Positions 28,141-39,137 of a stretch of 64,000 bases of DNA are shown piece after piece. The first letter of the stretch is position 1. Every line of letters begins with the position of its first letter. Both the position numbers and the translations under genes were made by a program. Source of the DNA: Acidimicrobiales bacterium (GTDB lineage Bacteria; Actinomycetota; Acidimicrobiia; Acidimicrobiales; CADCSY01). The notes under the pieces are model-generated. The model had not been told where the DNA came from. It searched no databases and was given only the letters and a program-made list of their open reading frames with translations. The stretch is from NCBI GenBank assembly GCA_030446545.1, contig JAUJNB010000005.1:65519-129518 (forward strand). The letters run 5' to 3'.

Positions 28141-29779
28141 TTCGCCCGTTCTTTCGGTGCTGAGTCCGAGGGCGTGGGCGTCATCGCCGAATCAAGGGCG
28201 GGATGGTGGAGGAGGCGACGGTGGAAGGCCGGGTCGAGGCGGGGGTGGTCGGCCCGCCAGTGACAGCCGCGGCTCTCGGCGCGGGCGGTGGCGGCCGTCA
28301 CCACGGCGGAGGCGACGGTGAGGAGGTTGCGGAGCTCGTGGTGGTCCCGATCGTCCCCGTCATCCGTCGGGGTGGTGGCGATGTGGCCGAGGGCGTCTTC
28401 CGTCGCCTTCAGCGAGACGTCCGTGCGCACGACGCCCGCTCCACAGGTCATCGCCTCCTGGAGCGCTTGCCTCGACGTGATGGCCGGCTGGGCCCGGGGG
28501 CTGTAGGCGAACCAAGCCTCGTCGGACACTGTCGTGTTCTCCAGGAGCGTCCCGCCATCGAGCACGGCCCGCATGGCCCCGCTGCGCCGGGGACCCTCCC
28601 AGCCCGCCTCGATGGCCTCCACCACCCGGGGGCCGAAGACCATGCCCTCCAGCAGGGAGTTGGAGGCGAGGCGGTTGGCGCCGTGCACCCCGGTGCACGC
28701 CACCTCGCCGCAGGCCCACAGCCCGGCCAGGGAGGTGGCGCCGTCGAGGTCGGTGACCACGCCGCCGCACAGGTAGTGGGCGGCGGGGGCGATGGGCAGC
28801 CAGTCGGCGGTGGGGTCCAGGCCGGCGGAGCGCACCGAGGCGGCGATGGTGGGGAACCGCCGCTCGAAGTCCTCCAGCCCGGTGGCGTCGAGCCAGCAGT
28901 GGTCGACGCCCTGGTCGAGCATCCTCGAGGTCATGGCCCGGCTGAGCTCGTCCCTCGTGACCAGCTCGTCGACGAAGCGCTCACCCCGGGCGTCGCGGAC
29001 CACGGCGCCATGGCCCCGCAGCGCCTCCGAGAGCAGCGGTCGGGGCGCCGACGGGTGGTGCAGGGCGGTGGGGTGGAACTGGACGAACTCCACGTCGGCC
29101 ACGGCCACCCCGGCCCGTAGGGCCATGGCCAGGCCGTCGCCCGTCGACTCCCCCGGATTGGTGGTCACGGCATAGAGCTGGCCGGCCCCGCCCGTGGCCA
29201 GGAGCACATGGGCGGCCCGCACCTCTCGACGCCCACCTTCGAGGTCGAGGGCCACCACCCCCCGGCAGCGGTCTCCCTCTACGAGCAGGTCGAGGGCGAA
29301 CCAGCCCTCCATGACCGCGGTCGCGGTGGCCCGCACCGCCTCCACCAGCGCCCGCTCCACCTCGACGCCGGTCGCCGCCCCCCGGCGTGCACCACACGGG
29401 GCCAGGAGTGGCCGCCCTCCCGAGCCAGCTCCAGGGCCCCGCCCTGGTCACGATCGAACACGGCCCCGAGGGTGATGAGCTCGTGCACCCGGGCCGGCCC
29501 CTCGTCGACCATCACCCGCACCGCGTCCACGTCGCACAATCCGGCCCCGGCGGCCAGCGTGTCGGCCAGGTGGGCGTCGGTGGAGTCCTCGTCGGTCGAG
29601 AGCACCGCCGCCACCCCGCCCTGGGCCCAGCGGGTGGTGGCCTGGTCCAGGGCCGCCTTGGTGAGCACACCCACCCGCAGGTCCGGCCGGGCGGCCGCCC
29701 GCACCGCCGCCGACAACCCGGCCACCCCGCTGCCGAGCACCAGCAGATCGAGCGGCGCCACCACCTGGTTCACGATCAC
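28137..29779 (-). CDS. nadB: L-aspartate oxidase (one apparent frameshift)
   Basis: Oxidises aspartate to iminoaspartate with FAD, the first step of NAD synthesis. The N-terminal FAD-binding segment is [19 protein letters not shown]; later motifs include [46 protein letters not shown] and a C-terminal helical domain. One base is missing in the C-run 29378-29383; adding it joins [11 protein letters not shown] to [14 protein letters not shown] and gives about 547 residues, the normal size. I treat the break as a likely consensus error. Overlaps panD and nadC by four bases (ATGA). Confidence 0.94.
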
Positions 29780-30123
29780 GACGACCGGGGCCGGTCGGCC
29801 TCGTCGACGTGGACCACGACCGGCTGGTGCCCGTCGAGCTCGGCCCCCTCGTAGTCGGCGTAGGTGAGCACGATGACGCGGTCGCCCACGGCCACGAGGC
29901 GGGCCGCGGCGCCGTTCAGGCAGACCTCACCCGGTCCACCAGGGATGGCGTAGGTCTCGAGGCGGGCGCCGTTGTCGACATCGAGCACCTGGACCTGTTC
30001 GTGGGCCAGGATGTCGGCCCGCTCCATCAGCTCGGGGTCGAGGGAGATGGAGCCCACGTAGGCGATGTCGGCGCCGGTCACGGTGGCCCGGTGGATCTTG
30101 GACTTCAACATCCGGCGCCTCAT
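29776..30123 (-). CDS. panD: aspartate 1-decarboxylase proenzyme
   Basis: Makes beta-alanine from aspartate for pantothenate. The 115-residue proenzyme cleaves itself at Gly24-Ser25 ([12 protein letters not shown]) to form the pyruvoyl group. With the start at 30123 the serine falls at position 25 exactly as in the E. coli enzyme, which supports that start. It overlaps panC by four bases, so PanD and PanC, whose products are joined, are translated together. Confidence 0.97.
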   Translation of the reverse strand: MRRRMLKSKIHRATVTGADIAYVGSISLDPELMERADILAHEQVQVLDVDNGARLETYAIPGGPGEVCLNGAAARLVAVGDRVIVLTYADYEGAELDGHQPVVVHVDEADRPRSS

Positions 30124-30971
30124 TCCGGCACCTCGATGGCGACGTTGTCGATGAGCCGGGTCGTCCCCACCCGGGCCGCCACCAGCAGGCGCAGCTCGCC
30201 GGCCAGCACCTCGGGGGGGGCCAAGGTCTCGGGGTGGACCACGGTGGCGTAGTCGAGCGTCACCAGCGGCTCGGCCTCGGCGACGGCCGCCACCAGTGCG
30301 ACCACCTCGCCCGGATCCCGCTCGCCGGCCACGACGGACGCCGCCCCGGCCCGGAGGGCCCGGTACAACACGGCGGCGGCCTCACGCTCGGCCACCGACA
30401 GGTAGCGGTTGCGACTCGACAGGGCCACGCCGTCGAAGCCCCGCACGGTGGGACAGGCCACCACCTCGACCGGCAGGCAGAGGTCGGCCACCAGCCGGCA
30501 CACCACCACGAGCTGCTGGAAGTCCTTCTCACCGAAGTAGGCCCGGCTGGGCCTGGCCAGGACCAGGAGCTTGGTCACCACCGTGGCCACCCCGTCGAAG
30601 TGACCGGGACGACTCGCTCCTTCGAGCACGTCACCCAGCCCGGCCACGTGCACCGTGGTCCGGCTGGCGTCGGGAAACATCTCCGGCACCGTGGGAGCGA
30701 AGACCACCGAGGCTCCGGCCTTCTCGGCCACGACGAGGTCGGCGTCGAGATCGCTCGGGTAGGTGTCCAGGTCCTCGCCGGGGACGAACTGGCGGGGGTT
30801 GACGAAGATGCTCAGCGCCACGGTGTCGCACTCGGTGGCGGCCCGCTCGACCAGGCTGGCGTGGCCGTCGTGCAGGGCGCCCATGGTGGGTACCAGCCCC
30901 ACGGCATCGCCCGCCGCACGTCGTGCTCCCAGGTGGGCCGAGAGCTCGGCCGCCCGCTCGATGATCCGCAT
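30120..30971 (-). CDS. panC: pantoate-beta-alanine ligase
   Basis: Joins pantoate and beta-alanine to pantothenate with ATP. The 283-residue protein has the HIGH-like [33 protein letters not shown], the pantoate-binding AFxGxxP region ([12 protein letters not shown]) and LSSRNRYLS, the KMSKS equivalent. ATG 30971 is the family start. It is separated by 53 bases from folK, the only real gap in the folP-lysS run. panB is not in the window. Confidence 0.97.
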   Translation of the reverse strand: MRIIERAAELSAHLGARRAAGDAVGLVPTMGALHDGHASLVERAATECDTVALSIFVNPRQFVPGEDLDTYPSDLDADLVVAEKAGASVVFAPTVPEMFPDASRTTVHVAGLGDVLEGASRPGHFDGVATVVTKLLVLARPSRAYFGEKDFQQLVVVCRLVADLCLPVEVVACPTVRGFDGVALSSRNRYLSVAEREAAAVLYRALRAGAASVVAGERDPGEVVALVAAVAEAEPLVTLDYATVVHPETLAPPEVLAGELRLLVAARVGTTRLIDNVAIEVPE

Positions 30972-31024
30972 GTCCGACCCCCTACGTTCCAGCCCCTGCA
31001 CGGGTGCCGTTCGCAACGGCCAGG

Positions 31025-31522
31025 CTACCTCGCCCGCCCTCGTCCACCGCCGTGGCGGCCTCCCGAGTCGGACGGCCACACGACGGCCGCCGGGTGCACC
31101 GAACCCGTGCTGGCGGCGAGCAGCTCCGAGGGGACCAGCTCGGGCGCCAGGTCGGCGAGGGGGGCGACCACGAAGCGGCGTTGCCACATGCGGGGGTGGG
31201 GCACCACCAGGTCGGGGTCGTCGACCGAGACGTCGCCCACCAGGAGCACGTCGACGTCGAGCGCTCGGGGACCGTTGCGCTCCCCCGGCACCCGGCCGGC
31301 CCGGCCCTCCAGCTCCTTGGCCACCTCCAGCAGCCGGCGGGGCGAGCACTCGGTGTCCAGCTCGACCACCGCGTTGAGGTAGAGCCCCTGTGGCGGCCCG
31401 CCAACCGGTTCGCTCTCGTAGACGGGTGAGACCCTCACCACGTCGGGCAAGGCGGATACGGCGGCTCGCAGGTGGGCCTCCCGGTCCCCCTGGTTGGAGC
31501 CCAGGCCGAGGAAGGCCCTCAC
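31025..31522 (-). CDS. folK: hydroxymethyldihydropterin pyrophosphokinase
   Basis: Transfers pyrophosphate to 6-hydroxymethyl-dihydropterin in folate synthesis. About 165 residues from GTG 31522: FLGLGSNQGDRE at the start, VVRVSPVYESEPVGG, LNAVVELDT, and the signature GPRALDVDVLLVGD with the metal-binding aspartates, then VVPHPRM. The GTG overlaps the folB stop (GTGA). An ATG six codons upstream is possible. Confidence 0.96.
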   Translation of the reverse strand: MRAFLGLGSNQGDREAHLRAAVSALPDVVRVSPVYESEPVGGPPQGLYLNAVVELDTECSPRRLLEVAKELEGRAGRVPGERNGPRALDVDVLLVGDVSVDDPDLVVPHPRMWQRRFVVAPLADLAPELVPSELLAASTGSVHPAAVVWPSDSGGRHGGGRGRAR

Positions 31523-31890
31523 CGGTCGGGGCGAACACACGTGAGGCGGATACCGGCCGAGGCCAGGTCGTGGGCGACCGGGGGTCGCAGCTTGCGCAGG
31601 ACCACGGTGACGGCCACGATGCGAACGTCGGCCGAGAGCACGGCGTCGGCCATGCGCCGGGCCAGGTGCTCGAGGAGGGTGACCGGCTCTCCCTCCACGG
31701 CGGCCGCCACCGCGTCACACAGCGCCCCGTAGTCCACGGTGTCGGCCAGGTCGTCACTCCTCGACGCCGTGGCCAGGTCGGCCGCCACATCCAGATCGAT
31801 CTCGAGGGGCTGGCGCTGGCGGCGCTCGGCTGGTTCGGCCCCGCAGCGGCCCAGCACCCGCAGGCCCCGGAGCTCGATCCACGTTCCCAT
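31519..31890 (-). CDS. folB: dihydroneopterin aldolase
   Basis: Converts dihydroneopterin to 6-hydroxymethyl-dihydropterin. The 123-residue protein shows IELRGLRVLGRCGAEPAERRQRQPLEIDLDV and TVDYGALCDAV, with the catalytic Lys in VVLRKLRPPV and the Glu of LLEHLARRMADAVL. The usual catalytic region GxxxxERxxGQ is changed to GAEPAERRQRQP, as in several actinobacteria. It overlaps both neighbours by one to four bases. Confidence 0.94.
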   Translation of the reverse strand: MGTWIELRGLRVLGRCGAEPAERRQRQPLEIDLDVAADLATASRSDDLADTVDYGALCDAVAAAVEGEPVTLLEHLARRMADAVLSADVRIVAVTVVLRKLRPPVAHDLASAGIRLTCVRPDR

Positions 31891-32396
31891 CAGGGTTGCA
31901 CCGCCAGCCGCTGGGCCAGGGCTACCAGCTCCCGACCGGGCGGTCCCAGCGGGCGGTGCAGGAGACGCTCGATCATGGCGATGGCCCGGGTCTGCTCGGG
32001 GACGAGCCCGGCATGGACCAGGTAGCCGGCCAGGAGCCCCTGGACCCGGTCACCCACGTCGTCGTCGTGGACCAGCACCCGCTCTCCGCCCGCCAGCAGG
32101 CCCCGCACGTCGACGAAGACCGCCTCGAGCCCCGCCACCAGCTCGTCACGGCGACCGAGGGGCAGGTGGCGGGCAGCCAGGCCGGACTCGTCGTAGGCGT
32201 GGAGGTTGTGGGGCGACGCCAAGGTGCTGACCACGCAGGTGAATCCCTGGGCCTTCACCCAGACGATCTCCTCGGCCCGGCGCACCCGACGGTGGCTGGG
32301 CCCGTAGCCGCCGATGCGCTCGCACACGGCCAGACGGTCCTTGATGACCCAGGCGAAGTGGCGGGGGGGCATCCCCTTGGCCCACTGCCCCTTCAT
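31890..32396 (-). CDS. dual-specificity-phosphatase-like protein without catalytic Cys
   Basis: A 168-residue protein with the layout of a small dual-specificity phosphatase: SGLAARHLPLGRRDEL, then ERVLVHDDDVGDRVQGLLAGYLVHAGL. In active enzymes the loop is HC(x5)R; here His110 and Arg117 are kept at the exact spacing, but Cys is Asp111 (HDDDVGDR). It should therefore not act as a phosphatase and may bind a phosphorylated ligand. It sits between folP and folB with overlaps of one and three bases, so its dose is tied to folate enzymes. The family assignment is mine from pattern. Confidence 0.65.
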   Translation of the reverse strand: MKGQWAKGMPPRHFAWVIKDRLAVCERIGGYGPSHRRVRRAEEIVWVKAQGFTCVVSTLASPHNLHAYDESGLAARHLPLGRRDELVAGLEAVFVDVRGLLAGGERVLVHDDDVGDRVQGLLAGYLVHAGLVPEQTRAIAMIERLLHRPLGPPGRELVALAQRLAVQP

Positions 32397-33211
32397 GATC
32401 CGCTCTTGGCGTCGGCCCGTCCGGAGCTGAGGCCGGGGCCGGTCGGGGACGACCCGACCAGGCGTAGGGCGTCGACGGTGGCGCCCACGTCGTGCACGCG
32501 CACCATGGCCGCCCCGGCGGTGGCGGCCCACACCGCCACCGCCAACGAACCCTCGAGGCGATCGGCCGCAGGGGCGGCGCCCGTGAGGGAGCCGAGGAAG
32601 CCCTTGCGGCTGGCGCCCACCAGGACGGGAAAGCCGGTGGCCACCAGTGAGCCCAGTCGGGCCAAGAGGTCGATGTTGTGGTCGAGGGTCTTGCCGAAGC
32701 CGATGCCGGGGTCGATCCACACCTCGTCCACCCCGCCGGCCCGAGCGGCCTCAGCCCGCTCCACCAGGAAGGACCGCACATCGACGACCACGTCGTCGTA
32801 GCGGGGGTCGGCCTGCATGGTGGCGGGATCACCCTGCATGTGCATGGCCACCCAGCCCACCTCGCCGCCCGCCGCGGCCACCACCGGCCACAGCGACGCC
32901 GACACGTCGTTGACCAGGGTGGCCCCCTCCTCCACGGCGGCCTCGGCCACACCGGCCTTGCGGGTGTCGACCGAGACCCGCACGTGGGGCGCCAGGGCGG
33001 CGACCACCGGCAACACCCGCCGGCGCTCCTCGGCCTCGTCGACGGGCTCGGCGCCCGGTCGGGTGGACTCCCCGCCCACGTCGATGACGTGGGCTCCCTC
33101 GGCCACCATGGCCAGCCCGTGCGCCACCGCCGCCGGGAGGTCGGTCCACCTGCCGCCGTCGGAGAAGGAATCGGGGGTGACGTTCAGCACACCCATCACC
33201 CGCGTCGCCAT
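32393..33211 (-). CDS. folP: dihydropteroate synthase
   Basis: Condenses hydroxymethyl-dihydropterin pyrophosphate with p-aminobenzoate; the sulfonamide target. The 272-residue TIM barrel starts MATRVMGVLNVTPDSFSDGG and has HVIDVGGESTRPGA, SVDTRKAGVAEAA, LVNDVSA, WIDPGIGFGKTLDHN and ASRKGFLG. It is the first gene of the minus-strand operon that runs to lysS; the 168-base divergent gap to 33380 should hold its promoter. Confidence 0.97.
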   Translation of the reverse strand: MATRVMGVLNVTPDSFSDGGRWTDLPAAVAHGLAMVAEGAHVIDVGGESTRPGAEPVDEAEERRRVLPVVAALAPHVRVSVDTRKAGVAEAAVEEGATLVNDVSASLWPVVAAAGGEVGWVAMHMQGDPATMQADPRYDDVVVDVRSFLVERAEAARAGGVDEVWIDPGIGFGKTLDHNIDLLARLGSLVATGFPVLVGASRKGFLGSLTGAAPAADRLEGSLAVAVWAATAGAAMVRVHDVGATVDALRLVGSSPTGPGLSSGRADAKSGS

Positions 33212-33379
33212 CGAGGCCCACCGTAGTTCCCACCCACCGGGAAATACCTGAACATGCCGATGCGGATCCTGGGACCAGGAAGGACGATCGGTCTACGCAC
33301 GGGTCGGCCCCCGAGCGGGGCCGTCCTCCGCGCTGACGGGTCAGAGGCAGGAGAGGAAGCGCGATAACGTCGCGGGTCC

Positions 33380-34342
33380 ATGCCCGTGGTGTACATGGAA
33401 CCAGACGCCGCCGAAGAAGTCGCCCGTCGCATCGCCGACGTGGCCTCCGAGCTCGAGGAGCGGGCCGCGGTCATCGACCGCCTGCTCGACGAAGCCGGCT
33501 CGTCGTCGATGGCCCCGTCGACGGCCCGCCTCACCAGTGAGTTGCTGGCGACGGTGGGCCAGGACATCCGGGTGCGGGCCGAAATGATCCGCACGGCCGA
33601 CCAGCAAGGATGGCCGGCTTCGATCTCGGCCATCCTCGCCGATGCTGCGCCCGGCGAGGAGATGCGCAACCGGCTTCGAGACATCGCCGGGGGCGGCCTG
33701 GCGGCCCTGACGGCGCTCGAACGGTTGAGCAGCGGCACCGAATCGCTCATGTCGCTGGCCCGCAGCGTGACCTACGGCTTGCGCTACACCGTGGCCCGGC
33801 TGCGCCGGGCCGCCCTCGCCTTTCGCTACACCACGGCGGCCACCTTCCTCGACGAGCGCCGCCTCCCCCGACGGATCCGTCGGACGATGATGCGGGCCGA
33901 GAACAACCGCCTGGACCGCGTGCGACGGGCGCAAGCCAGATCGGCCAGCCGCGCCGGGCAGAACCTGCGGGCAGGACGTCCCCTCACCTCGGCCGCTAGT
34001 CGCTTCCCCCGGGCGTCGAGGGCGGTGCGCACCGGGGGCCGGTTCCTCGGAGTGGCGGGGATCGGCCTGGCCGTCGTCGACGGCTACGGCGACGTCCAGC
34101 GAGGCGACTGGGGCGGTGTGGCCTCCAACACCGCCACCGTCGTCGGAACAGGCCTGATGATGTTCGGCCCGACGGCCCCCGTGGGCGCAGTGCTGGTCGC
34201 CGGCTCGCTCATCTACGAGTACCGGGACGAGATCGGCCAGGCCGCAGGCTGGGCCCGCGACCGGGCGGGGGACCTGGCCGAAGGGGTGGCTGACCGGGCG
34301 GGGGACATCGCCGAAGGCGTGGGCGACTTCTTTGGCCTCTGA
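33380..34342 (+). CDS. type VII-substrate-like protein (WXG/LXG-like N-terminus)
   Basis: I do not recognise a named family for this 320-residue protein. The first 95 residues are predicted helices with a heptad-like run (DAAEEVARRIADVASELEER, then AAVIDRLLDEAG), as in N-terminal WXG/LXG targeting domains. The middle is strongly basic (RRIRRTMMRAENNRLDRVRR). Residues 220-285 are Gly/Ala/Val-rich and hydrophobic (GVAGIGLAVVDGYGD, GLMMFGPTAPVGAVLVAGSLIYEY), a layout seen in many secreted type VII proteins. The end repeats DRAGD(L/I)AEGV. No secretion genes are nearby. First gene of a three-gene plus-strand cassette. Confidence 0.6.
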   Translation: MPVVYMEPDAAEEVARRIADVASELEERAAVIDRLLDEAGSSSMAPSTARLTSELLATVGQDIRVRAEMIRTADQQGWPASISAILADAAPGEEMRNRLRDIAGGGLAALTALERLSSGTESLMSLARSVTYGLRYTVARLRRAALAFRYTTAATFLDERRLPRRIRRTMMRAENNRLDRVRRAQARSASRAGQNLRAGRPLTSAASRFPRASRAVRTGGRFLGVAGIGLAVVDGYGDVQRGDWGGVASNTATVVGTGLMMFGPTAPVGAVLVAGSLIYEYRDEIGQAAGWARDRAGDLAEGVADRAGDIAEGVGDFFGL

Positions 34343-34913
34343 GCAGGCGCTCGGCGAACCCGGTGGTGCCGAAGCTGGGCTCGAAGCCGGCCCACAGGTC
34401 CTCTACGAAGAGCGTCGGTGGTTCACCCCTACCTTCTTGGCCTTCGGGGTCGTCCTGGCGATCGGGAACGCCTGGGGATTCGCCACGTCCTACGACCCCG
34501 CTCTCGACGTCCGCACTGCCATTTGGGCCTTGGGGGTGGCGGCGTTCATCAGCGCGGTCCTCGCCCTCTTCGCCTGGGCCCCGGGCACCAGTGAGTGCAA
34601 GAGCATCCGGGTCGACCGTGACGGGTTGACCGTGGGCCGCCAGTTCCTGCCTACCGGCGAGGTGGGCACGTGCGCCCTCCTCCCCGAGGCAGAGGCCGGC
34701 CGGGCCGCACTGAGCTGCCGGTACCAGGGCACTCGCATCGGGCGCCGCCGGATGTCGTACAACTACCTCCCCAACAACGGTCCGGCCGTGTTCGTCGTCC
34801 AGAAGGGCCGAGACCTGGCCCGGCCCGGATGGCTGATCGCCAGTCGCCACCCCGAGGGGCTGCTGGCGGCCCTGACCGAGCTGCGGGCCGACATGGCCCG
34901 ACCGGGGCAATGA
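34332..34913 (+). CDS. DUF3093-like membrane protein
   Basis: A 193-residue protein with two membrane helices (FLAFGVVLAIGNAWGFA and IWALGVAAFISAVLALFAW) followed by a soluble domain. The pattern YEERRWFTP at the start, DGLTVGRQFLPTGEVG in the middle and WLIASRHPEGLLAALTEL at the end matches DUF3093 proteins of actinobacteria, whose function is unknown. The start appears to be TTG 34332, overlapping the end of the previous gene by 11 bases; no ATG or GTG fits. It overlaps the next gene by four bases (ATGA). Confidence 0.68.
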   Translation: MASEQALGEPGGAEAGLEAGPQVLYEERRWFTPTFLAFGVVLAIGNAWGFATSYDPALDVRTAIWALGVAAFISAVLALFAWAPGTSECKSIRVDRDGLTVGRQFLPTGEVGTCALLPEAEAGRAALSCRYQGTRIGRRRMSYNYLPNNGPAVFVVQKGRDLARPGWLIASRHPEGLLAALTELRADMARPGQ

Positions 34914-35767
34914 AGCGGCGTAGCCACCCGGTGATCCTCTTCGAGGAGGTCATGGGCGACATCCCCGAGGGCCCGACCGAGCTGGGACCACTAGTGGCCG
35001 CCGTCGGTCGGGCGGATGTCGACGCCGGCATCTTCGCCGACGAAGAGGTCCACATCATGACCGGTCGGGCCGACGACCGGCCCGAGGCGTTCATCGACGC
35101 CCCCCGCCTGGCCGAGCTCTCCGAGCACGACCAGGACATCGCCATCGAGACGGCCTTCTGGCTCCTCCAAGCCCAGGGTGTGGCCACCTGGGACCCCGAG
35201 CGCGAGCAGTTCCGCATCCTCGGCGTCTACGCCGTCGTGGGGGACCTGCGCCAGGAGTGCGAGGCCGCCGTCAGCGTGCGCGTCGACGTCAGGGACGAGG
35301 GCACGAGGCGGGCTGCCGTCTACCGCGTTCGTCCCGACCTGTTCCTGTTCGAGGACGTGAGCGACACCGGCCTGCACCACTTCGTGTTCCACTCCCCGAC
35401 GAGGGCGGCAGAACGCCTGGCCGCCTCCGTGGACCCCTTCGGCTGCGCCGACCGTACGGGGGAACCCTTGTCGGCGGCCAGCATCGCCGACCTCGACCCG
35501 CACCCCGACCAACTGGCCACCACCGCTCGCACGAGCGCGCTCAGCTACCTCGGGGCACGAGGAGGAGGCGCCTCGGGCGGGCAACGGTCCTTCACCTGCT
35601 ACGGCGGACCCGACGGGGCGTGGGTCCTGAGCGGCTGGGAAGCAGCGGGGGACGGTCCGGACAGCCAGGTCGGCCACGTGGGCTGGCAACGCCTCGGGCC
35701 GAAGGACCTGGTCAGGTGGTGCCAGTCGTTCCTCTCCCGCTCGGTGGCCGACGACGCCGCCAGCTGA
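34910..35767 (+). CDS. unknown cytoplasmic protein of the three-gene cassette
   Basis: A 285-residue soluble protein with no signal or membrane segment. The order of elements (helical AFWLLQAQGVATWD, strands RILGVYAVVGDL, AAVSVRVDVRDE and AAVYRVRPDLFLFE, then HFVFHSPTRAAERLAASVDPF, and near the end SFTCYGGPDGAWVLSG and a final helix) faintly recalls EspG-type secretion chaperones, but no motif proves it. Its stop codon abuts the folE stop on the other strand with no base between them (TGATCA). Coupled to the DUF3093-like gene by ATGA. Confidence 0.6.
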   Translation: MKRRSHPVILFEEVMGDIPEGPTELGPLVAAVGRADVDAGIFADEEVHIMTGRADDRPEAFIDAPRLAELSEHDQDIAIETAFWLLQAQGVATWDPEREQFRILGVYAVVGDLRQECEAAVSVRVDVRDEGTRRAAVYRVRPDLFLFEDVSDTGLHHFVFHSPTRAAERLAASVDPFGCADRTGEPLSAASIADLDPHPDQLATTARTSALSYLGARGGGASGGQRSFTCYGGPDGAWVLSGWEAAGDGPDSQVGHVGWQRLGPKDLVRWCQSFLSRSVADDAAS

Positions 35768-36370
35768 TCAGCGGGCCCGATGGATGAAGGCCATGGCCTC
35801 GGCCCGGGTGGCGGCGTTGTCGCGGAACAGACCCCGAACGGCCGAGGTCACCGTGGTGGCACCGGGCTTGCGTACGCCCCGCATGGACATGCACAGGTGC
35901 TCGGCCTCGATGACCACGAGCACGCCCCGCGGTGACAGGACCCGCTCGAGCGTGTCGGCCACCTGGGAGGTCAGGCGCTCCTGGACCTGGGGCCGCCGGG
36001 CGAAGCCCTCCACCAGCCGGGCCAGCTTGGACAACCCGGTGATGCGTCCCTCGTCGCTCGGGATGTAGGCCACGTGGGCCTTGCCCACGAAGGGAACCAG
36101 GTGGTGCTCGCACATGGACACCAGGTCGACGTCGCGGACCATGACCATCTCGTCGTGGTGGGCGGCGAAGGTGGTGCTCAGGTGGTCGCCGGGGTCACCG
36201 TCGAGCCCGGCGAACACCTCGGCGTACATGTCGGCCACCCGGGCCGGAGTGTGCTCGAGGCCGTCGCGGTCGGGGTTCTCGCCGATGGCGAGGAGGAGCT
36301 CCCTGACCGCCTTCTCGATGCGGGCCCGGTCGATCGTCGAGGACTCCGGCAGCCGATGAGGCTCGTCCAC
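35768..36370 (-). CDS. folE: GTP cyclohydrolase I
   Basis: First enzyme of folate synthesis: GTP to dihydroneopterin triphosphate. The 200-residue protein has [25 protein letters not shown], the zinc and active-site signature [20 protein letters not shown] (Cys and two His), [22 protein letters not shown] and [18 protein letters not shown]. The start is taken as GTG 36370, 14 bases after ftsH, with AGAGGCG upstream. It is separated from folP by the plus-strand cassette. Confidence 0.97.
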   Translation of the reverse strand: MDEPHRLPESSTIDRARIEKAVRELLLAIGENPDRDGLEHTPARVADMYAEVFAGLDGDPGDHLSTTFAAHHDEMVMVRDVDLVSMCEHHLVPFVGKAHVAYIPSDEGRITGLSKLARLVEGFARRPQVQERLTSQVADTLERVLSPRGVLVVIEAEHLCMSMRGVRKPGATTVTSAVRGLFRDNAATRAEAMAFIHRAR

Positions 36371-36384
36371 GGCGGCGCCTCTGG

Positions 36385-38302
<1,918 letters not shown>

Positions 38303-38397
38303 CAATGAGCTCCCAGGAGGGACGAAGGAGAGACCCCAACACTACGGCCTGTCCCCTCAACAGACCATCGGCAGGGAAGCGAGGATCGAGCTTGGTT

Positions 38398-38485
38398 GTC
38401 GAACCTCCGGCTCACCGACAAGGCGCAGACTGATGGCCGGTTCCGGAAGGTGCTCACCCACGTCCGGCCGTAGCCCACGACGAAG
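38398..38485 (-). repeat. degenerate tandem copy of the hpt 3' end
   Basis: Just after the hpt stop codon, an 88-base stretch repeats the last 89 bases of the gene (38492-38580) with a period of about 94 bases. Shared words include TTCGTCGTGGGCTACGGCC, GACGTGGGTGAGC, TTCCGGAACC versus TACCGGAACC, and GAGCCGGAGGTTCG versus GAACCAGAGGTTCG. One lost base shifts the frame inside the copy, so the piece is no longer coding. It looks like an old partial duplication. Confidence 0.82.
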
Positions 38486-38486
38486 T

Positions 38487-39047
38487 TCATCGACGAACCT
38501 CTGGTTCGGCGATGAGGTGACACACGAACGGCAGGTTCCGGTAGCGCTCACCCACGTCGAGGCCGTAGCCGACCACGAAGTCGGACGGGATGCGAAAGCC
38601 CACATAGGCCAAGTCGAGGTCTTCCACCTCGTAGTGGTCACGGACGAGCAGGGAGCACACGGCCAGGCTGGCCGGATCGCGGGCCAGCAGCGTCCGACGG
38701 AGGTACGACAGGGTGAGGCCGCTGTCGATGATGTCCTCCACCAACAACACATGGCGTCCGGTGAGGTCGAGCTCGAGGTCTTTGACGATTCGGACCACCC
38801 CACTCGTGCGGGTCGTGCTCCCGTAGGAGGCCACGGCCATGAAGTCGAACTCCACGGGGAGGTCGATGGCGCGGGACAGGTCCGACATGAACATGAAGGC
38901 GCCCTTGAGCACGCCGACCAGCAAGGGGGGGTGTTCGGCGTAGTCGAGCGTGATCTGGCGGCCCAGCTCGGCCACCCGGACGTCCAACTCGTGTTGGCTC
39001 ACCACCAGCTCACCCAGGCGGGGGTCGCTGTCGTAGGGAGAGGGCAC
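38487..39047 (-). CDS. hpt: hypoxanthine phosphoribosyltransferase
   Basis: Purine salvage: hypoxanthine or guanine plus PRPP to IMP or GMP. About 186 residues from GTG 39047 (ribosome site GAGGGG): LLVGVLKGAFMFMSDLSRAI, the PRPP loop VLLVEDIIDSGLTLSYLRRTL and the base-binding DFVVGYGLDVGERYRNLP. A TTG 17 codons upstream would add a Pro-rich leader that is not family-like. It lies between tilS and ftsH, the common bacterial order. Confidence 0.95.
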   Translation of the reverse strand: MPSPYDSDPRLGELVVSQHELDVRVAELGRQITLDYAEHPPLLVGVLKGAFMFMSDLSRAIDLPVEFDFMAVASYGSTTRTSGVVRIVKDLELDLTGRHVLLVEDIIDSGLTLSYLRRTLLARDPASLAVCSLLVRDHYEVEDLDLAYVGFRIPSDFVVGYGLDVGERYRNLPFVCHLIAEPEVRR

Positions 39048-39137
39048 GGTCCGGCCCCTCGGCCCCGGGGCCGACGGAGCCGGCACGGCACCGCTCAACG
39101 GCCGGCGGGAGGGAGGGAGGGGGCGAGCACGTCGCCA

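Noticed and set aside
33196-33934. Minus-strand frames overlapping the 33380 gene
   Set aside because: They are antisense shadows of a gene with better start, coding bias and operon partners.
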